From positions 35,656-99,655 of the forward strand of contig NZ_JACOPH010000010.1 of NCBI RefSeq assembly GCF_014287635.1: a stretch of 64,000 nucleotides of DNA, written 5' to 3'. The notes under the pieces were generated by a model. It was not told where the DNA came from, ran no database searches, and saw only the letters and a program-made list of their open reading frames with translations. Of this stretch, positions 18,601 to 27,818 are shown piece by piece (within the stretch, counting starts at the first letter, position 1; the number at the start of each line of letters is the position of its first letter). A program made the translations under genes and the position numbers. This DNA comes from Roseburia zhanii (GTDB lineage: Bacteria; Bacillota; Clostridia; Lachnospirales; Lachnospiraceae).

Positions 18601-21600
18601 ACTACACAGTAGACTATGCAGCCAATAATGATATTGGAACTGCAACAGTGACAGTAACTGGCAAAGGATATTATAAAAACAGCCTGACAGCTAATTTTGA
18701 GATCGTTCAGGGTGATCTTGGTGAAGATAATACATTGGTGAAAGCAGTTCTTACAAATGCAAATCCAAATGCATTGCGTTTTACAGGAAGTGAAATCAGA
18801 CCGGAGATCAAGGTTACCTGCAATGGACATGTCCTTTCAAATCCGACAGATTATAAAACGAATTATTTTTATAATACGGATGTGACAAATAGTGGAAGTA
18901 CGAGAGTAAGGATTTATGGTGCAGGTAAATTTGCAGGAACAAGAACCATATACTTTAAGATCATACCAAAAGATATTTCCTATGATCGTGCAATTGCTGT
19001 AGAGGTGCCCGCCATTGATGCACTTGTGCTCGAAGCAAAAGGACATCCTGATGTAACCGTAAAGGATATGGACAGAAACAGCTCTGGCGGCAAATTGTCC
19101 GCAGGAGAAACAGCTGGCTATCTTCTTACGGAGGGAGAATCAAAAGATTACACATTAGGTGATGTGAAAGTAAATGCAGATGGAAGTGCGACCGTCGAGA
19201 TCATAGGACAGAATAATTATGCCGGCAGCCTGATTGTTCCATTTACAGTAAATAAGACAGATACCGGAAATGTGACGATCAAATCCTCCCTTCCGGCTGA
19301 TCAGAAGTCATTTACTTACACTGGAAACACGATTATTCCAAAACCGGAAGTTACCATGTCTGTAGATGGACTGACAACAACATTAGAGGAAGGCACAGAT
19401 TATACTGTATCCTCAGATGCAGTAGATGTAGGTACAGGATATACCTATACAATAAACTTTACTGGTAAATATACCGGAACCTATATAGGAAAAGATACCT
19501 TTGCAGTTACAGCAAAAAATATCAGTGATGCAGATGTAACAGTAGATGATATCCCAAATCAGGTATATACCGGTCTGCCACTGAAACCGGCAGTTACCGT
19601 AAGATATAATGGAAATGTAGTCAATAAGAGCAATTATACAATAGATTATTCTAACAACACAGAGTCAGGTGCAACTGCAACCGTAGCGATCACAGGACAG
19701 AAGAACTTTACCGGCAGCAGGACGGCAGTCTTCCAGATCAGACAGAGTTTTGAAGGCGAGATCTCAGTAACAGGTCTTGAAAATGCATTTGTATATACTT
19801 CAAAACCGATCGAACCACAGGTAGAAGTACTTGCAAATGGGAAACCGTTAGTAAATGGTGTTGATTATACGTTAAGTTATAAGAATAATATCAATGCAAA
19901 TGATGTTTCCGGAGGGAAACCTGCATACGTGATCGTAAATGGTGCAGGGGAATATGCCGGTGAAAAGCGGTTTAAATTTACGATCAGTCGTAAGAATGTA
20001 TTAGATGACGATGTAGATATTGAAGTAGAAGATGCGACATTTACAGGTGGAATGATCCAGCCGAAAGTGAAGATCACTTACCATCTTCCGGATGGAAGTG
20101 ATTATGTACTCAAAAATCAGGCAACAGCAGGTAATAATAGGGATTATGATGCAGATATCGGATCGTCGTCAAGTGTAGGAGAACAGGTTACAGTTAAGAT
20201 CATCCCATCTGGTATAAACTTTTATGTAGAAGATGGATATTTTACAAAAACGTTTAGAATTTTACCAAAAGATCTGACAGGCAGCGATCAGGCATTATTA
20301 TCTGATTACACGATCACTTGTCCGGCAGAGGTACAGTATGATGCAGCCATAACCGTTTATGAACCGAACGTTATATTAAAAGATAAGTCAAGAGCTTCTG
20401 ATGGAACACCGCAGACTTCAGGAAGTACATTCTATCAGTTAGAAAAAGGTAAAGATTATACGATCACATACCAGAATAATACACGACCGGGAACTGCTAC
20501 TTATACGATTGAAGGAAAGGGTAATTATACAGGCACATACAAAGGCAGCTTTACGATCTTAGCGAACTTAAAAGATGCTACTGTAGTGATCAAAGACCAG
20601 ACCTATACAGGAAATCCGATCACACCATCCTTTACCGTATCATTTGGTGACATGACACTTCGGAATGAAGTTGATTATACATATGAGTTTAGCGACAATA
20701 CCAATGCAGGAACGGCAACACTGACTATTATTGGAACAGGAAGTTATGCAGGCTCACGAAAAGACCAGACATTTAAGATCCTGCAGAAACCGATCGGTGA
20801 TGCCGATGTGATCATGAGCCATGTATATGGTTCCTACAGCTATACCGGTGAGGATGTACATCCGGATCCGCATTTTACATATAATGGTAAGAAACTAGCT
20901 TTAAATACAGACTTTACCTGTACTTATCAGGATGGATGCTCAAAAGCAGGCGAATGGTACAGCTTTACAGTAGAAGGTATTGGAAACTTTACCGGTACAT
21001 TAAATAAAGAATATCAGATCGGTAATAATTATACAGACAGTACCGTAAAAGTTACATTGTCTGATTATTCCTTTGAATATACCGGCAAACCGATCACACC
21101 GATGGTAAGAGTTACAGAGATCAATGCTCCGTATACAGAATTAAAACAGAATATTGATTATCAGTTTGAGTATGAGGATAATGTGGATGCAGGAACAGCT
21201 TATGTCAATACATGGGGGGATCCGAAACAGAGCAAATATGCAGGAAATGTATCAGTTCCATTTGAGATCACACCAAAGAGTATCAGTGATGATGATGTAG
21301 CAGTTGCTTCTGTAGCAGATACGACTTATACAAGAGAAGCGATCGAGCCGACACCGGTTGTTACATGGAATGGCAAAGAACTGATCGCAGGTGAAGATTT
21401 TAACTATGTATATAAAAATAATAAAGATGCCGGAACAGCAACGGTAACGATTGAGGGAATTGGCAACTTTACCGGATCGAAATCAGTAGATTTTGAGATC
21501 AAAAGAAAAGATATCAGCGGAGTTGCTTCTGATATTACGATCGCAGATGTCCCAGACCAGATCTATACCGGAAAAGCATCAGAACCGAAGCCGGAGATCA

Positions 21601-24317
21601 CATGGAATGATGTGGCATTAGATCCAAGAAGTGATTATACACTTACTTATGATAATAATATCGAATTAGGTGAAGCAACCGTAACGATCGAAGGTATTGG
21701 CAATTATACCGGTACTGTGGTTAAGAAGTTTAATATTATCAAAGTCCCGGTAGAACGTATGGAAATGGAATACCAGAAGGTATGGCAGTATACCGGTAAT
21801 CCGATCGAGCCGCCAGTGAAGATCTCTTATGAAGATACAGCAGGCAATAAGATCTCATTAGATAACAGTGAATTTACGATCACATATAAGAATACAATAG
21901 ACTGTGGTGTAGAAACCGGTTTGATCACAATAACCGGAAATGGCAATTACGAAGGAACGAAGAAATGTTTCTATACGATTGAGCAGCGTGCATTGACCGA
22001 TGCAGCGGTCACAATGGATAAGATCCCAAGTCAGGTATTAGATGCGGATAATAAAGCAGAGCCGAAGCCGGTGATCATATTCAGACCGGATTCAAAGACA
22101 ACATATACCCTGATCGAAGGTGCTGACTATGAAATTTCCTATACAAACAATACTGTAGTAGGTGGAAATGGAACGATCACGATCAAAGGTCTGCATAATT
22201 TCACAGGAACGCTTTCACAGCAGTTTTATATCGGAAAAGATATCAAACAGTATATTGACAGCATAGAATTTGTAGACACACCGGATTATATCTATAATGG
22301 TAAAGCACATACACCGGCGATCAAGGTCAACTTAAAAGATGGTGTCAGTGCAGATTTAGTAGAAGGCAGGGATTACGAAGTCTTATACGATGGTCAGTCA
22401 AAAGACAGCATCACAGATGATACTTATGCAACAAAAGCAGGTCTGCATAAAGTCTCTCTCAGCGGCTTAGATCCATATGGCGGTGGAATAGAACTTACTT
22501 ATGAGATCAGTAAACGTGATATCAATAAAGTGAAATTTGATATTGAAGACCAGTCTTATACAGGAAGTGAAGTACATCCGTTTATCATGGGTATTGATGT
22601 AGATGCAAATACCACATTAGGCGAAGATGAATCTACAGCAGTAAACACCGGAGATATCAGCAGAGATGGTATGCTTGTAAATAAAAATGCATTTACGACT
22701 TCATACGAAGGTAACTGCACAGATATCGGTACTGTAAAAGTGACGATCACAGCAACGGATGCTTCAAACTATACAGGCAGCAGGGAATTAGAATTTAAGA
22801 TTGTGCCAAAGGATCTTAACAGTGATGCAGTTTTAAGCAGTACAGTTGAGAAGCAGGAGTATACCGGAAAAGCAGTCACACCGGGTGTAGAGCTGACCGA
22901 CTTACAGAGAAATCCGGATGGAGAAGTTTTTGATCCGGCAGTAGATACCAAGTATTATACCTTAGTAGAAGGAGTAGATTATAACGTAGAATATACGGAT
23001 AACATTTATCCAGGTGTAGTGACGATGACGATTACAGGTGTAAACCACTATACCGGAACACTTGCTAAGCGGTTTGAGATCACCGCTGATCTTGCAAATG
23101 CAGTGATCGCTCCGATACCGGCACAGATGTACCAGAATGGAACACCGGTCACACCGGAATTAACCGTAACATTAGGAGACCGTACCTTATTATTGAACTT
23201 TGATTATACCGTTACTTACAGTAACAATACCGGACGCGGAACAGCAACAGCTACGATCTATCCGGTAGCAGGAAGTATGTATACCGGAAGCCAGTCAGCA
23301 ACATTCGAGATCAGCCGTGAATTATCATCCGATACAGTAACGGTTATGATGATCGACCGCAGTTTCAGTTATACTGGTTCTGCGATCACTCCGGAGATCG
23401 GTGTGATCTATGGTGACAACCAGAGATTGACCGCAGGTGTAGATTATACGGTATCTTATGAAAATAATGTCAATGTCGGTACAGCAACTGCAAGGATCAC
23501 AGGAACAGGAGTCTTTACAGGAACAGTACTTGTGAACTTCACGATCATCAAACGTAGCATTATAAGGTGTAACTTTGGTAATATTTTAGAGCAGTTATAT
23601 AATGGAAGTGCAACAGACCAGACACCGTTAGTTACCGATGGAGGACGTACGTTAACAGCAGGTACAGACTATACGGTCGCTTATGTAAATAATACACAGC
23701 CGGGTATTGCAACGATGACGATTACCGGTAAAGGAAATTATGGCGGTATTAAGACGATCCGCTATCTGATCAATGTAAAAGACATGACAGAAATAACAGC
23801 AAGTGCAGCAAGCAGTAAAGTAAAACTGTCATGGGATCCGGTAGATGGAGCTGGCGGATATGCGATCTATACAGCAGATAATAAGCTGATCGCAAAGACA
23901 ACGGCAACATCTTATACACATAAGAAGTTGAAATCCATGAAGACATATACATATAAAGTAAGACCATATGTTGTGTCAGACGGAGCATGTTATTATGGAG
24001 GATTCTCCAACACGATCAGTATTATGACAAAACCTGCAAAAGTATCGAAAGTGAAGCTGAAGGCAGGGAACGGTCAGACCACAATAAAATGGAAGAAGAT
24101 CAAAGGTGTCAGCGGTTATGCAATTTACAGAAGCACGAAGAAGTCCGGCAGTTACAAGAAAATCAAGACAGTAAAGAAAGCTTCGACAACCAGCTACACG
24201 AATAAGAACTTAAGCAGCAATAAGAAATATTATTATAAAGTCAGAGCATACAAAAAGGTAAAGGGCAAGAAGGTTTACGGCAGTTATTCTTCCGTAAAAT
24301 CAGTCAGAACAAAATAA
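15627..24317 (+). CDS. Giant repeat surface protein (about 2,896 residues)
   Basis: Secreted protein with an N-terminal signal peptide (YKDVAKRILASILILCMIG), a ~170-residue domain resembling the lectin-like domain attached to C1 peptidases (ANAYTVEANTDSTMNVQKLQ; IDIYKYKP), one bacterial Ig-like Big_2 domain (~230-315), then 29 diverged tandem repeats averaging ~83 residues up to ~2715. Each repeat follows the pattern YTG..I.P...V..NG..L..G.DYT..Y.NN...GTA.V.I.G.GNYTGT....F.I. Two fibronectin-type-III-like domains end the chain (KVKLSWDPVDGAGGYAIY; TTIKWKKIKGVSGYAIYRS) with a very basic tail. There is no LPXTG-type sorting signal. ATG 15627 is chosen over 15609 by the AAGGGAGAAAG Shine-Dalgarno. 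First gene of an operon with a sortase and a PKTG protein; a role in adhesion or cell-surface layering is inferred. Confidence 0.9.
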   Translation: MYKDVAKRILASILILCMIGSTPDLTLLAGTEGGSTGAEHTYAYGSSESATTNNYINAGEWIANAYTVEANTDSTMNVQKLQSVAFALDKSAQNGDSTQHIKSADYRIDIYKYKPTEEAADVLTAGTPAATLTGTYEADKCTDGTTYYSVDLADQGKSVVLGNGECFAVKVTLSNAFSKADDGTAETPATQIHYESSNDNGAVSFANGKRLTNRAVHIKAVTVESTQEIPIEGVQFTQNSLTLVKGEEQQLTVDYTPATTSQRGLKWESDDKSVVTVDDNGKVTAVAAGNANVTVKSAVDDSISDTIGIEVCKDIANLTYSVISDQTYQGVALEPTFEVKDGDTVLDKAAGDYAVTYDKNTNVGQASVKVTANGNGYKGEKIVNFNIVPADLGNGSVTAACASTYPATGSKIELSDPAAELTVTYTNKSGTNINLNYAEDGSADFKIKEYKNNIAAGNQACVVLEGTGNYTGTIECYFQIKASAATVKASVDTPSYTYDGSAQRSDVTVKDGETVLKKGRDYKVTYPSDVTSAGTKTIHIEGIDAYDAYAEDVTYVIHSRRLTNGVKFADLPNQVSPVTKDSLEGLSVTYLGKELTVDQDYTIDVTETTGEVTVTLTGIGNFQGTDSKTVKTGINIANCTITVAKATYTGSALTPEVTVTNASGDVVDESNCTLAWRNNVNAGDAASVTVSGIKDYAGVKTQTFPIDARDINTASLAYTTPVVYQKPADPTEPGIISEPTLTYNGRTLKKGTDYDVTFENNEAVGQAKFTVKGKGNFTGNVEKNYSISTADINDTTYMTYSGVDAEYTYTGTAIEPTVILKQNGVQLEKGTDYSVTYSNNTKIGTAHIYISGEGNYKNSETELTFEITKAKITAAVVDAIDDQEFTGKAIKPAFAVSVDGVALTAGVDFDVDYADNIEAGKATITLTGKNNYTGTKTTSFGILKDISTNTNTVKIAPIEAQEYAGDAVKPDIVVTDTYQDGTTVYTLEASKDYTVDYAANNDIGTATVTVTGKGYYKNSLTANFEIVQGDLGEDNTLVKAVLTNANPNALRFTGSEIRPEIKVTCNGHVLSNPTDYKTNYFYNTDVTNSGSTRVRIYGAGKFAGTRTIYFKIIPKDISYDRAIAVEVPAIDALVLEAKGHPDVTVKDMDRNSSGGKLSAGETAGYLLTEGESKDYTLGDVKVNADGSATVEIIGQNNYAGSLIVPFTVNKTDTGNVTIKSSLPADQKSFTYTGNTIIPKPEVTMSVDGLTTTLEEGTDYTVSSDAVDVGTGYTYTINFTGKYTGTYIGKDTFAVTAKNISDADVTVDDIPNQVYTGLPLKPAVTVRYNGNVVNKSNYTIDYSNNTESGATATVAITGQKNFTGSRTAVFQIRQSFEGEISVTGLENAFVYTSKPIEPQVEVLANGKPLVNGVDYTLSYKNNINANDVSGGKPAYVIVNGAGEYAGEKRFKFTISRKNVLDDDVDIEVEDATFTGGMIQPKVKITYHLPDGSDYVLKNQATAGNNRDYDADIGSSSSVGEQVTVKIIPSGINFYVEDGYFTKTFRILPKDLTGSDQALLSDYTITCPAEVQYDAAITVYEPNVILKDKSRASDGTPQTSGSTFYQLEKGKDYTITYQNNTRPGTATYTIEGKGNYTGTYKGSFTILANLKDATVVIKDQTYTGNPITPSFTVSFGDMTLRNEVDYTYEFSDNTNAGTATLTIIGTGSYAGSRKDQTFKILQKPIGDADVIMSHVYGSYSYTGEDVHPDPHFTYNGKKLALNTDFTCTYQDGCSKAGEWYSFTVEGIGNFTGTLNKEYQIGNNYTDSTVKVTLSDYSFEYTGKPITPMVRVTEINAPYTELKQNIDYQFEYEDNVDAGTAYVNTWGDPKQSKYAGNVSVPFEITPKSISDDDVAVASVADTTYTREAIEPTPVVTWNGKELIAGEDFNYVYKNNKDAGTATVTIEGIGNFTGSKSVDFEIKRKDISGVASDITIADVPDQIYTGKASEPKPEITWNDVALDPRSDYTLTYDNNIELGEATVTIEGIGNYTGTVVKKFNIIKVPVERMEMEYQKVWQYTGNPIEPPVKISYEDTAGNKISLDNSEFTITYKNTIDCGVETGLITITGNGNYEGTKKCFYTIEQRALTDAAVTMDKIPSQVLDADNKAEPKPVIIFRPDSKTTYTLIEGADYEISYTNNTVVGGNGTITIKGLHNFTGTLSQQFYIGKDIKQYIDSIEFVDTPDYIYNGKAHTPAIKVNLKDGVSADLVEGRDYEVLYDGQSKDSITDDTYATKAGLHKVSLSGLDPYGGGIELTYEISKRDINKVKFDIEDQSYTGSEVHPFIMGIDVDANTTLGEDESTAVNTGDISRDGMLVNKNAFTTSYEGNCTDIGTVKVTITATDASNYTGSRELEFKIVPKDLNSDAVLSSTVEKQEYTGKAVTPGVELTDLQRNPDGEVFDPAVDTKYYTLVEGVDYNVEYTDNIYPGVVTMTITGVNHYTGTLAKRFEITADLANAVIAPIPAQMYQNGTPVTPELTVTLGDRTLLLNFDYTVTYSNNTGRGTATATIYPVAGSMYTGSQSATFEISRELSSDTVTVMMIDRSFSYTGSAITPEIGVIYGDNQRLTAGVDYTVSYENNVNVGTATARITGTGVFTGTVLVNFTIIKRSIIRCNFGNILEQLYNGSATDQTPLVTDGGRTLTAGTDYTVAYVNNTQPGIATMTITGKGNYGGIKTIRYLINVKDMTEITASAASSKVKLSWDPVDGAGGYAIYTADNKLIAKTTATSYTHKKLKSMKTYTYKVRPYVVSDGACYYGGFSNTISIMTKPAKVSKVKLKAGNGQTTIKWKKIKGVSGYAIYRSTKKSGSYKKIKTVKKASTTSYTNKNLSSNKKYYYKVRAYKKVKGKKVYGSYSSVKSVRTK

Positions 24318-24330
24318 AGGGTAGCTTTTT

Positions 24331-25419
24331 ATGGCGGAAAAATACAGAATAGGTGCATATGAGTTTGAAACTCGTGAAGCATGGGAAAATGCCCTTGATG
24401 ATGTCAAAAAAATTGAATCCATTGTGGATCGGATAGATATTGATGATCCCGAACATGTATTGTCGATCTATAAACTGATCCGCAATGGAAAGATAAAGTT
24501 TAAAAGTGAATTAGGAGCAGTTTTTCTCTGCGATCTGTCAGACCGGGTGGCACAGTATTCACAGATGAAGATGGCAGAAAAACCGTCGGGAAAGACGTTT
24601 CTATATAAAGTGGCAGGAATTGCCTTTATGGTACTTGCCATAATCTGTTTTTTGGTATATGGTTATTTTGGATACCGTGAAAAGCAGGCAACACGTAAGT
24701 TAGAAGAACAGCAGAACCAGAAGGATATCTCGCGTGCGATCGGCTGGTACGTTGACAGAGTCAAAGAGAAGAACCAGACATCGGAAGGTGATGCAGCTGC
24801 AACACCACAGACCACAGAGGCAGAAAGCAGGAAAACTCTTGAGATCTTACAGGAGTATCAGGTCTGGTGCGATAGAAATCCCGATTTTGCAGGATGGTTA
24901 CAGATCGATGATACACAGATCAATCTGCCGGTTCTTAAGACAACGGATAATGAATATTATCTTCACAAAGATATTGATAAAAATGATGATATCAATGGAA
25001 CACTTTTTTTAGATTATCGTGATAACATCGAAACACCGAGTACAAATATGATCATCTATGGTCATAATATGAAAAGCGGTGAGATGTTTGGGGGACTGAA
25101 AAAGTATTTAGATGCAGATTATGTGGCATCCCATGACAAGATCCATTTCGATACGATTTATGAGAAACGGGTATATCAGGTGATTGCTGTATGCCTTTCA
25201 GAAGTTGGATATCAGGATGATGCAACGGAACGGTATTACAATTTTATTGATGCAGATGATACAGGAAATCTACAGACATTCTTAAGTACGATCCGGGAAT
25301 GTGCTGTATATGATAAAACACAGGATGTGACAGATGACGACAGTTTTCTGACGTTATCTACCTGTAACAGCTATGTCGAAGATGGAAGACTCTTTGTCGT
25401 AGCAAAAAAAATACAATAG
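24331..25419 (+). CDS. srtB: Class B sortase
   Basis: Membrane-bound transpeptidase of 362 residues. It has a cytoplasmic N-terminal part of ~90 residues, a membrane segment at ~91-115 and an external catalytic domain. Catalytic residues are His245 (MIIYGHNMKSGEMFGGL), Cys345 (TLSTCN) and Arg353 (EDGRLFVVAKK); the GH-NM and TLSTC motifs indicate class B. The N-terminal cytoplasmic extension is longer than in classical SrtB. It begins 13 bases after the giant protein gene and is followed by a gene whose product bears a PKTG signal, its likely substrate. Confidence 0.93.
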   Translation: MAEKYRIGAYEFETREAWENALDDVKKIESIVDRIDIDDPEHVLSIYKLIRNGKIKFKSELGAVFLCDLSDRVAQYSQMKMAEKPSGKTFLYKVAGIAFMVLAIICFLVYGYFGYREKQATRKLEEQQNQKDISRAIGWYVDRVKEKNQTSEGDAAATPQTTEAESRKTLEILQEYQVWCDRNPDFAGWLQIDDTQINLPVLKTTDNEYYLHKDIDKNDDINGTLFLDYRDNIETPSTNMIIYGHNMKSGEMFGGLKKYLDADYVASHDKIHFDTIYEKRVYQVIAVCLSEVGYQDDATERYYNFIDADDTGNLQTFLSTIRECAVYDKTQDVTDDDSFLTLSTCNSYVEDGRLFVVAKKIQ

Positions 25420-25451
25420 CAGGGAAGCTATGGAGTATAGGAGTGGTGAAA

Positions 25452-27206
25452 ATGAAAAAAAGTCTATTAGTACGTGCAGGAGCTATTGTCATGATGCTGG
25501 TCGCAACATTCTTTCTGCTTGTACCTGATATGGTACGTGCAGGCGGGGATGCTGCAGGAGAGCCATCAACAGAAGTGACAGCTGAGACACCAGCGGGGGA
25601 ACCGGAACAACCGGCAGCGAAGCCGGAAACACCATCAGAACCGGCAACAGAGCAACCATCGACAGAGCCGGCAGAACCGGAACAGCCGGCAACAGAACAA
25701 CCGGAACAAGAACCGGAAACACCGTCAGAGCCATCGACAGAACAGCCGGCGACGGAACAGCCATCGACAGAACAACCGGCAACGGAGCAGCCATCGACAG
25801 AACAGCCGGCAACGGAGCAGCCATCGACAGAACAGCCGGCGACCGAACAGCCAGCGGCAGAGCAGCCGGTAGAAGAAACCCCATCAACAGAACAGACAGC
25901 TACAGAAACACCGGCAGCAGAAGATACTGCACAGAATACAGAAGAAGTGCAGAAAAGATTAGCTGAACTGAGAAAAGGTTTAGATGCAGACGTGTCTACA
26001 AGGACAGTCACACCGATCAGTAATGATAAATTAGTGATCGGAAGTGATGCAACAGATGGATTTATCATTGAAGGAACGACGATCACCGGATATCAGGGAA
26101 TAGGTGGACATATAATTATTCCGGAAGGAATTACAACGATCGGTGATAATGCATTTTTTGGAGTTACGTCTATTACAGGCGTAACATTCCCGGGTAGTTT
26201 ACAGACAATCGGAAGTTCTGCATTTAATGGATGTAGTAATCTTGCAGAAGTTACGATTCCTGCAAGTGTGACAACCGTTGGAGTATCCGCCTTTGCAAAT
26301 TGTACAGGACTAGGTTCTGTTGGACTTACATCTTCAACAGGTACAGTCGTACAGGGAGAATTTTATAATTGTATCAGTCTGACAAGTATTGCAGTTCCGG
26401 AAGGAGTATCAAGCGTGGCATCACAGGCATTTGGAAACTGCAGTAACTTAACGGCGGTATCATTACCGGCTTCATTAGCAAGTTTAGATATGAATGCATT
26501 TGCCGGAGATGTAAACCTTGGATCTATTTCAGTTGCAGAGGGAAATGGCAGCTATTCATCATATGATGGCTGTGTATATACTGCAGGTGGAGCACAGATG
26601 CTTTTGTGCCCGGCAGGTAAGACATCTGTAACGTTCAGTTCCGGTATCCAGGGTATCTCATCAGGAGCGTTTACAGGATGCAATTATCTGACAAGCGTAA
26701 CAGTTCCGGCATCTGCAAGCACGATCGCATCTGATGCATTTGCAGGAAGTGCGATCCGTTCCGTAACAATTCCGTCACAGGTAACTGCAATTGGATCACA
26801 GTCTGCATGGACTCCGAATGTCGTATATGGTTACAGTGGTTCTACAGCGGAATCATGGGCAGATGAAAACAATTATGTATTTGAAACATTAGATGGTTCA
26901 AATAGTAATAAACCAGATCATGATGACGATGATCCGGTAAAGCCGGATGATCCGGAAAAGCCAGGTAATGGCAATGGTGGCAGTTCTAACAGTGGAACAA
27001 ATACCACAACCGTAACAGCCGCAGGACCTGCTGTAGCAACCGGTACTTATGCAACAATTTCTTCAAATGGCGGAAACCATGTAAAGGATGCAACACCAAA
27101 GACCGGTGTAGAAGATTATGGAAGATATTTCCTGTTTTCAGCAATATTACTGATCGGAGCAGCATTTTTTGCATACAGTATGAAACTTAGTTACGAGGGA
27201 AAATAA
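25452..27206 (+). CDS. Cell-wall-anchored BspA-type leucine-rich repeat protein
   Basis: Surface protein of 584 residues. Signal peptide at 1-30 (SLLVRAGAIVMMLVATFFLL), a Pro/Thr/Glu spacer at ~35-155 made of near-identical ATEQPSTEQP units, then BspA/Treponema-type LRR_5 repeats at ~195-465 (pattern IPASVTTVGVSAFANCTGL), a charged DDDD/KPDDPEKP linker and a C-terminal sorting signal: TPKTG followed by a hydrophobic stretch (YFLFSAILLIGAAFFAYSM) and a basic tail ending in K. ATG 25452 lies eight bases after AGGAG; the upstream GTG at 25443 is rejected. Third gene of the sortase operon, so it is presumably linked to peptidoglycan by that sortase. The long minus-strand frame opposite the spacer is a repeat artefact. 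Confidence 0.92.
   Translation: MKKSLLVRAGAIVMMLVATFFLLVPDMVRAGGDAAGEPSTEVTAETPAGEPEQPAAKPETPSEPATEQPSTEPAEPEQPATEQPEQEPETPSEPSTEQPATEQPSTEQPATEQPSTEQPATEQPSTEQPATEQPAAEQPVEETPSTEQTATETPAAEDTAQNTEEVQKRLAELRKGLDADVSTRTVTPISNDKLVIGSDATDGFIIEGTTITGYQGIGGHIIIPEGITTIGDNAFFGVTSITGVTFPGSLQTIGSSAFNGCSNLAEVTIPASVTTVGVSAFANCTGLGSVGLTSSTGTVVQGEFYNCISLTSIAVPEGVSSVASQAFGNCSNLTAVSLPASLASLDMNAFAGDVNLGSISVAEGNGSYSSYDGCVYTAGGAQMLLCPAGKTSVTFSSGIQGISSGAFTGCNYLTSVTVPASASTIASDAFAGSAIRSVTIPSQVTAIGSQSAWTPNVVYGYSGSTAESWADENNYVFETLDGSNSNKPDHDDDDPVKPDDPEKPGNGNGGSSNSGTNTTTVTAAGPAVATGTYATISSNGGNHVKDATPKTGVEDYGRYFLFSAILLIGAAFFAYSMKLSYEGK
25620..25870 (+). repeat. tandem 30-bp-type coding repeats (Pro/Thr/Glu spacer)
   Basis: DNA units of the type CAGCCATCGACAGAACAGCC alternate with CGGCAACGGAGCAGC variants, giving ATEQPSTEQP repeated several times, with best conservation at 25739-25850. 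Such arrays can change length by slippage, altering how far the LRR domain projects from the wall. Confidence 0.85.
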
Positions 27207-27265
27207 TTTAGATTTCTAGTGCCGATGGAAGATCAGTGCACGTACAAAAGACTTTTTAAGATAGA

Positions 27266-27305
27266 GAGATATGACTGAGGCAGAATGGCGGTCATATCTC
27301 TTTTT
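27266..27305 (+). terminator. intrinsic terminator of the surface operon
   Basis: 10-bp perfect stem GAGATATGAC/GTCATATCTC at 27266-27300 followed by TTTTT. Confidence 0.9.
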
Positions 27306-27343
27306 ACATAATAGGAAAGCTGGCAGATTTAAACGCACAAAGC

Positions 27344-27812
27344 GAAGGCGACATCAAATGCTTTATTCGATGCCGCCTTCTAAACTATACTGTCCATGGG
27401 ACTGTACCTTCCTTATTTAATTATTTTCCATTACCAAAATCCGTAATACGATTTCCCTTTTGTTTTCCATGAAGTTTTGAACTGGAATCATATCTGAATA
27501 TTTCATCTGATCCTCCATTCACGGTTCTCTTTTCTTTCGTTTCATGGTATCGTCCGGATTCATTTCACGAATCTGTTGTCTGGAATCTCTTTTTCGGAAA
27601 TCTGTAATTCTTATTTAAAAATTCTGTGAATTTCCGACTCCTTTTTGTTATTTCAAAAGGATGTTTGAAGTGTTACGTTACTGTTTTGGTGGACTGTACC
27701 TCCTTTGTATGAAATTTGTTTTTGATTGTTAAGTAATCGTTTCTGGTGGAATCTCCCTCTTTCATTCCCGTTTCTTCTCCGGTTATTTTTAATTGTCTTT
27801 CTTTGTTTTGTT
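27344..27812 (-). ncRNA. candidate minus-strand transcript without a long ORF
   Basis: About 470 bases downstream of a consensus minus-strand promoter and ending at a hairpin (27344-27380; GAAGGCG...CGCCTTC arms, 12 bp with one mismatch) with only a weak T run after it. On the minus strand the motif GGTACAGTCC occurs twice just after purine-rich AAGGAGG/AAGGAAGG segments (about 27406 and 27700), and GAGATTCCA occurs twice. One 29-codon ORF with a strong Shine-Dalgarno lies inside. It may be a regulatory RNA or a peptide-coding transcript. I do not recognise a family. Confidence 0.4.
27417..27506 (-). CDS. possible 29-residue peptide
   Basis: Minus-strand ORF starting MKYSDMIPVQNFMENK with Shine-Dalgarno GGAGG seven bases before the ATG. 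There is no signal peptide or recognisable motif. It is supported only by the ribosome binding site and the strong upstream promoter. Confidence 0.3.
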   Translation of the reverse strand: MKYSDMIPVQNFMENKREIVLRILVMENN

Positions 27813-27818
27813 GTATTC

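Noticed and set aside
15627..24317. Diversity-generating retroelement target or CRISPR-like array
   Set aside because: The repetition is at protein level with strongly diverged DNA; there is no reverse transcriptase, no template repeat and no regular spacers.
25358..26086. 242-codon minus-strand ORF rich in Ser, Gly, Cys and Val
   Set aside because: It is the antisense of the proline-rich repeat array in the LRR gene; the GCSV-type repetition follows from the codon pattern and there is no Shine-Dalgarno.
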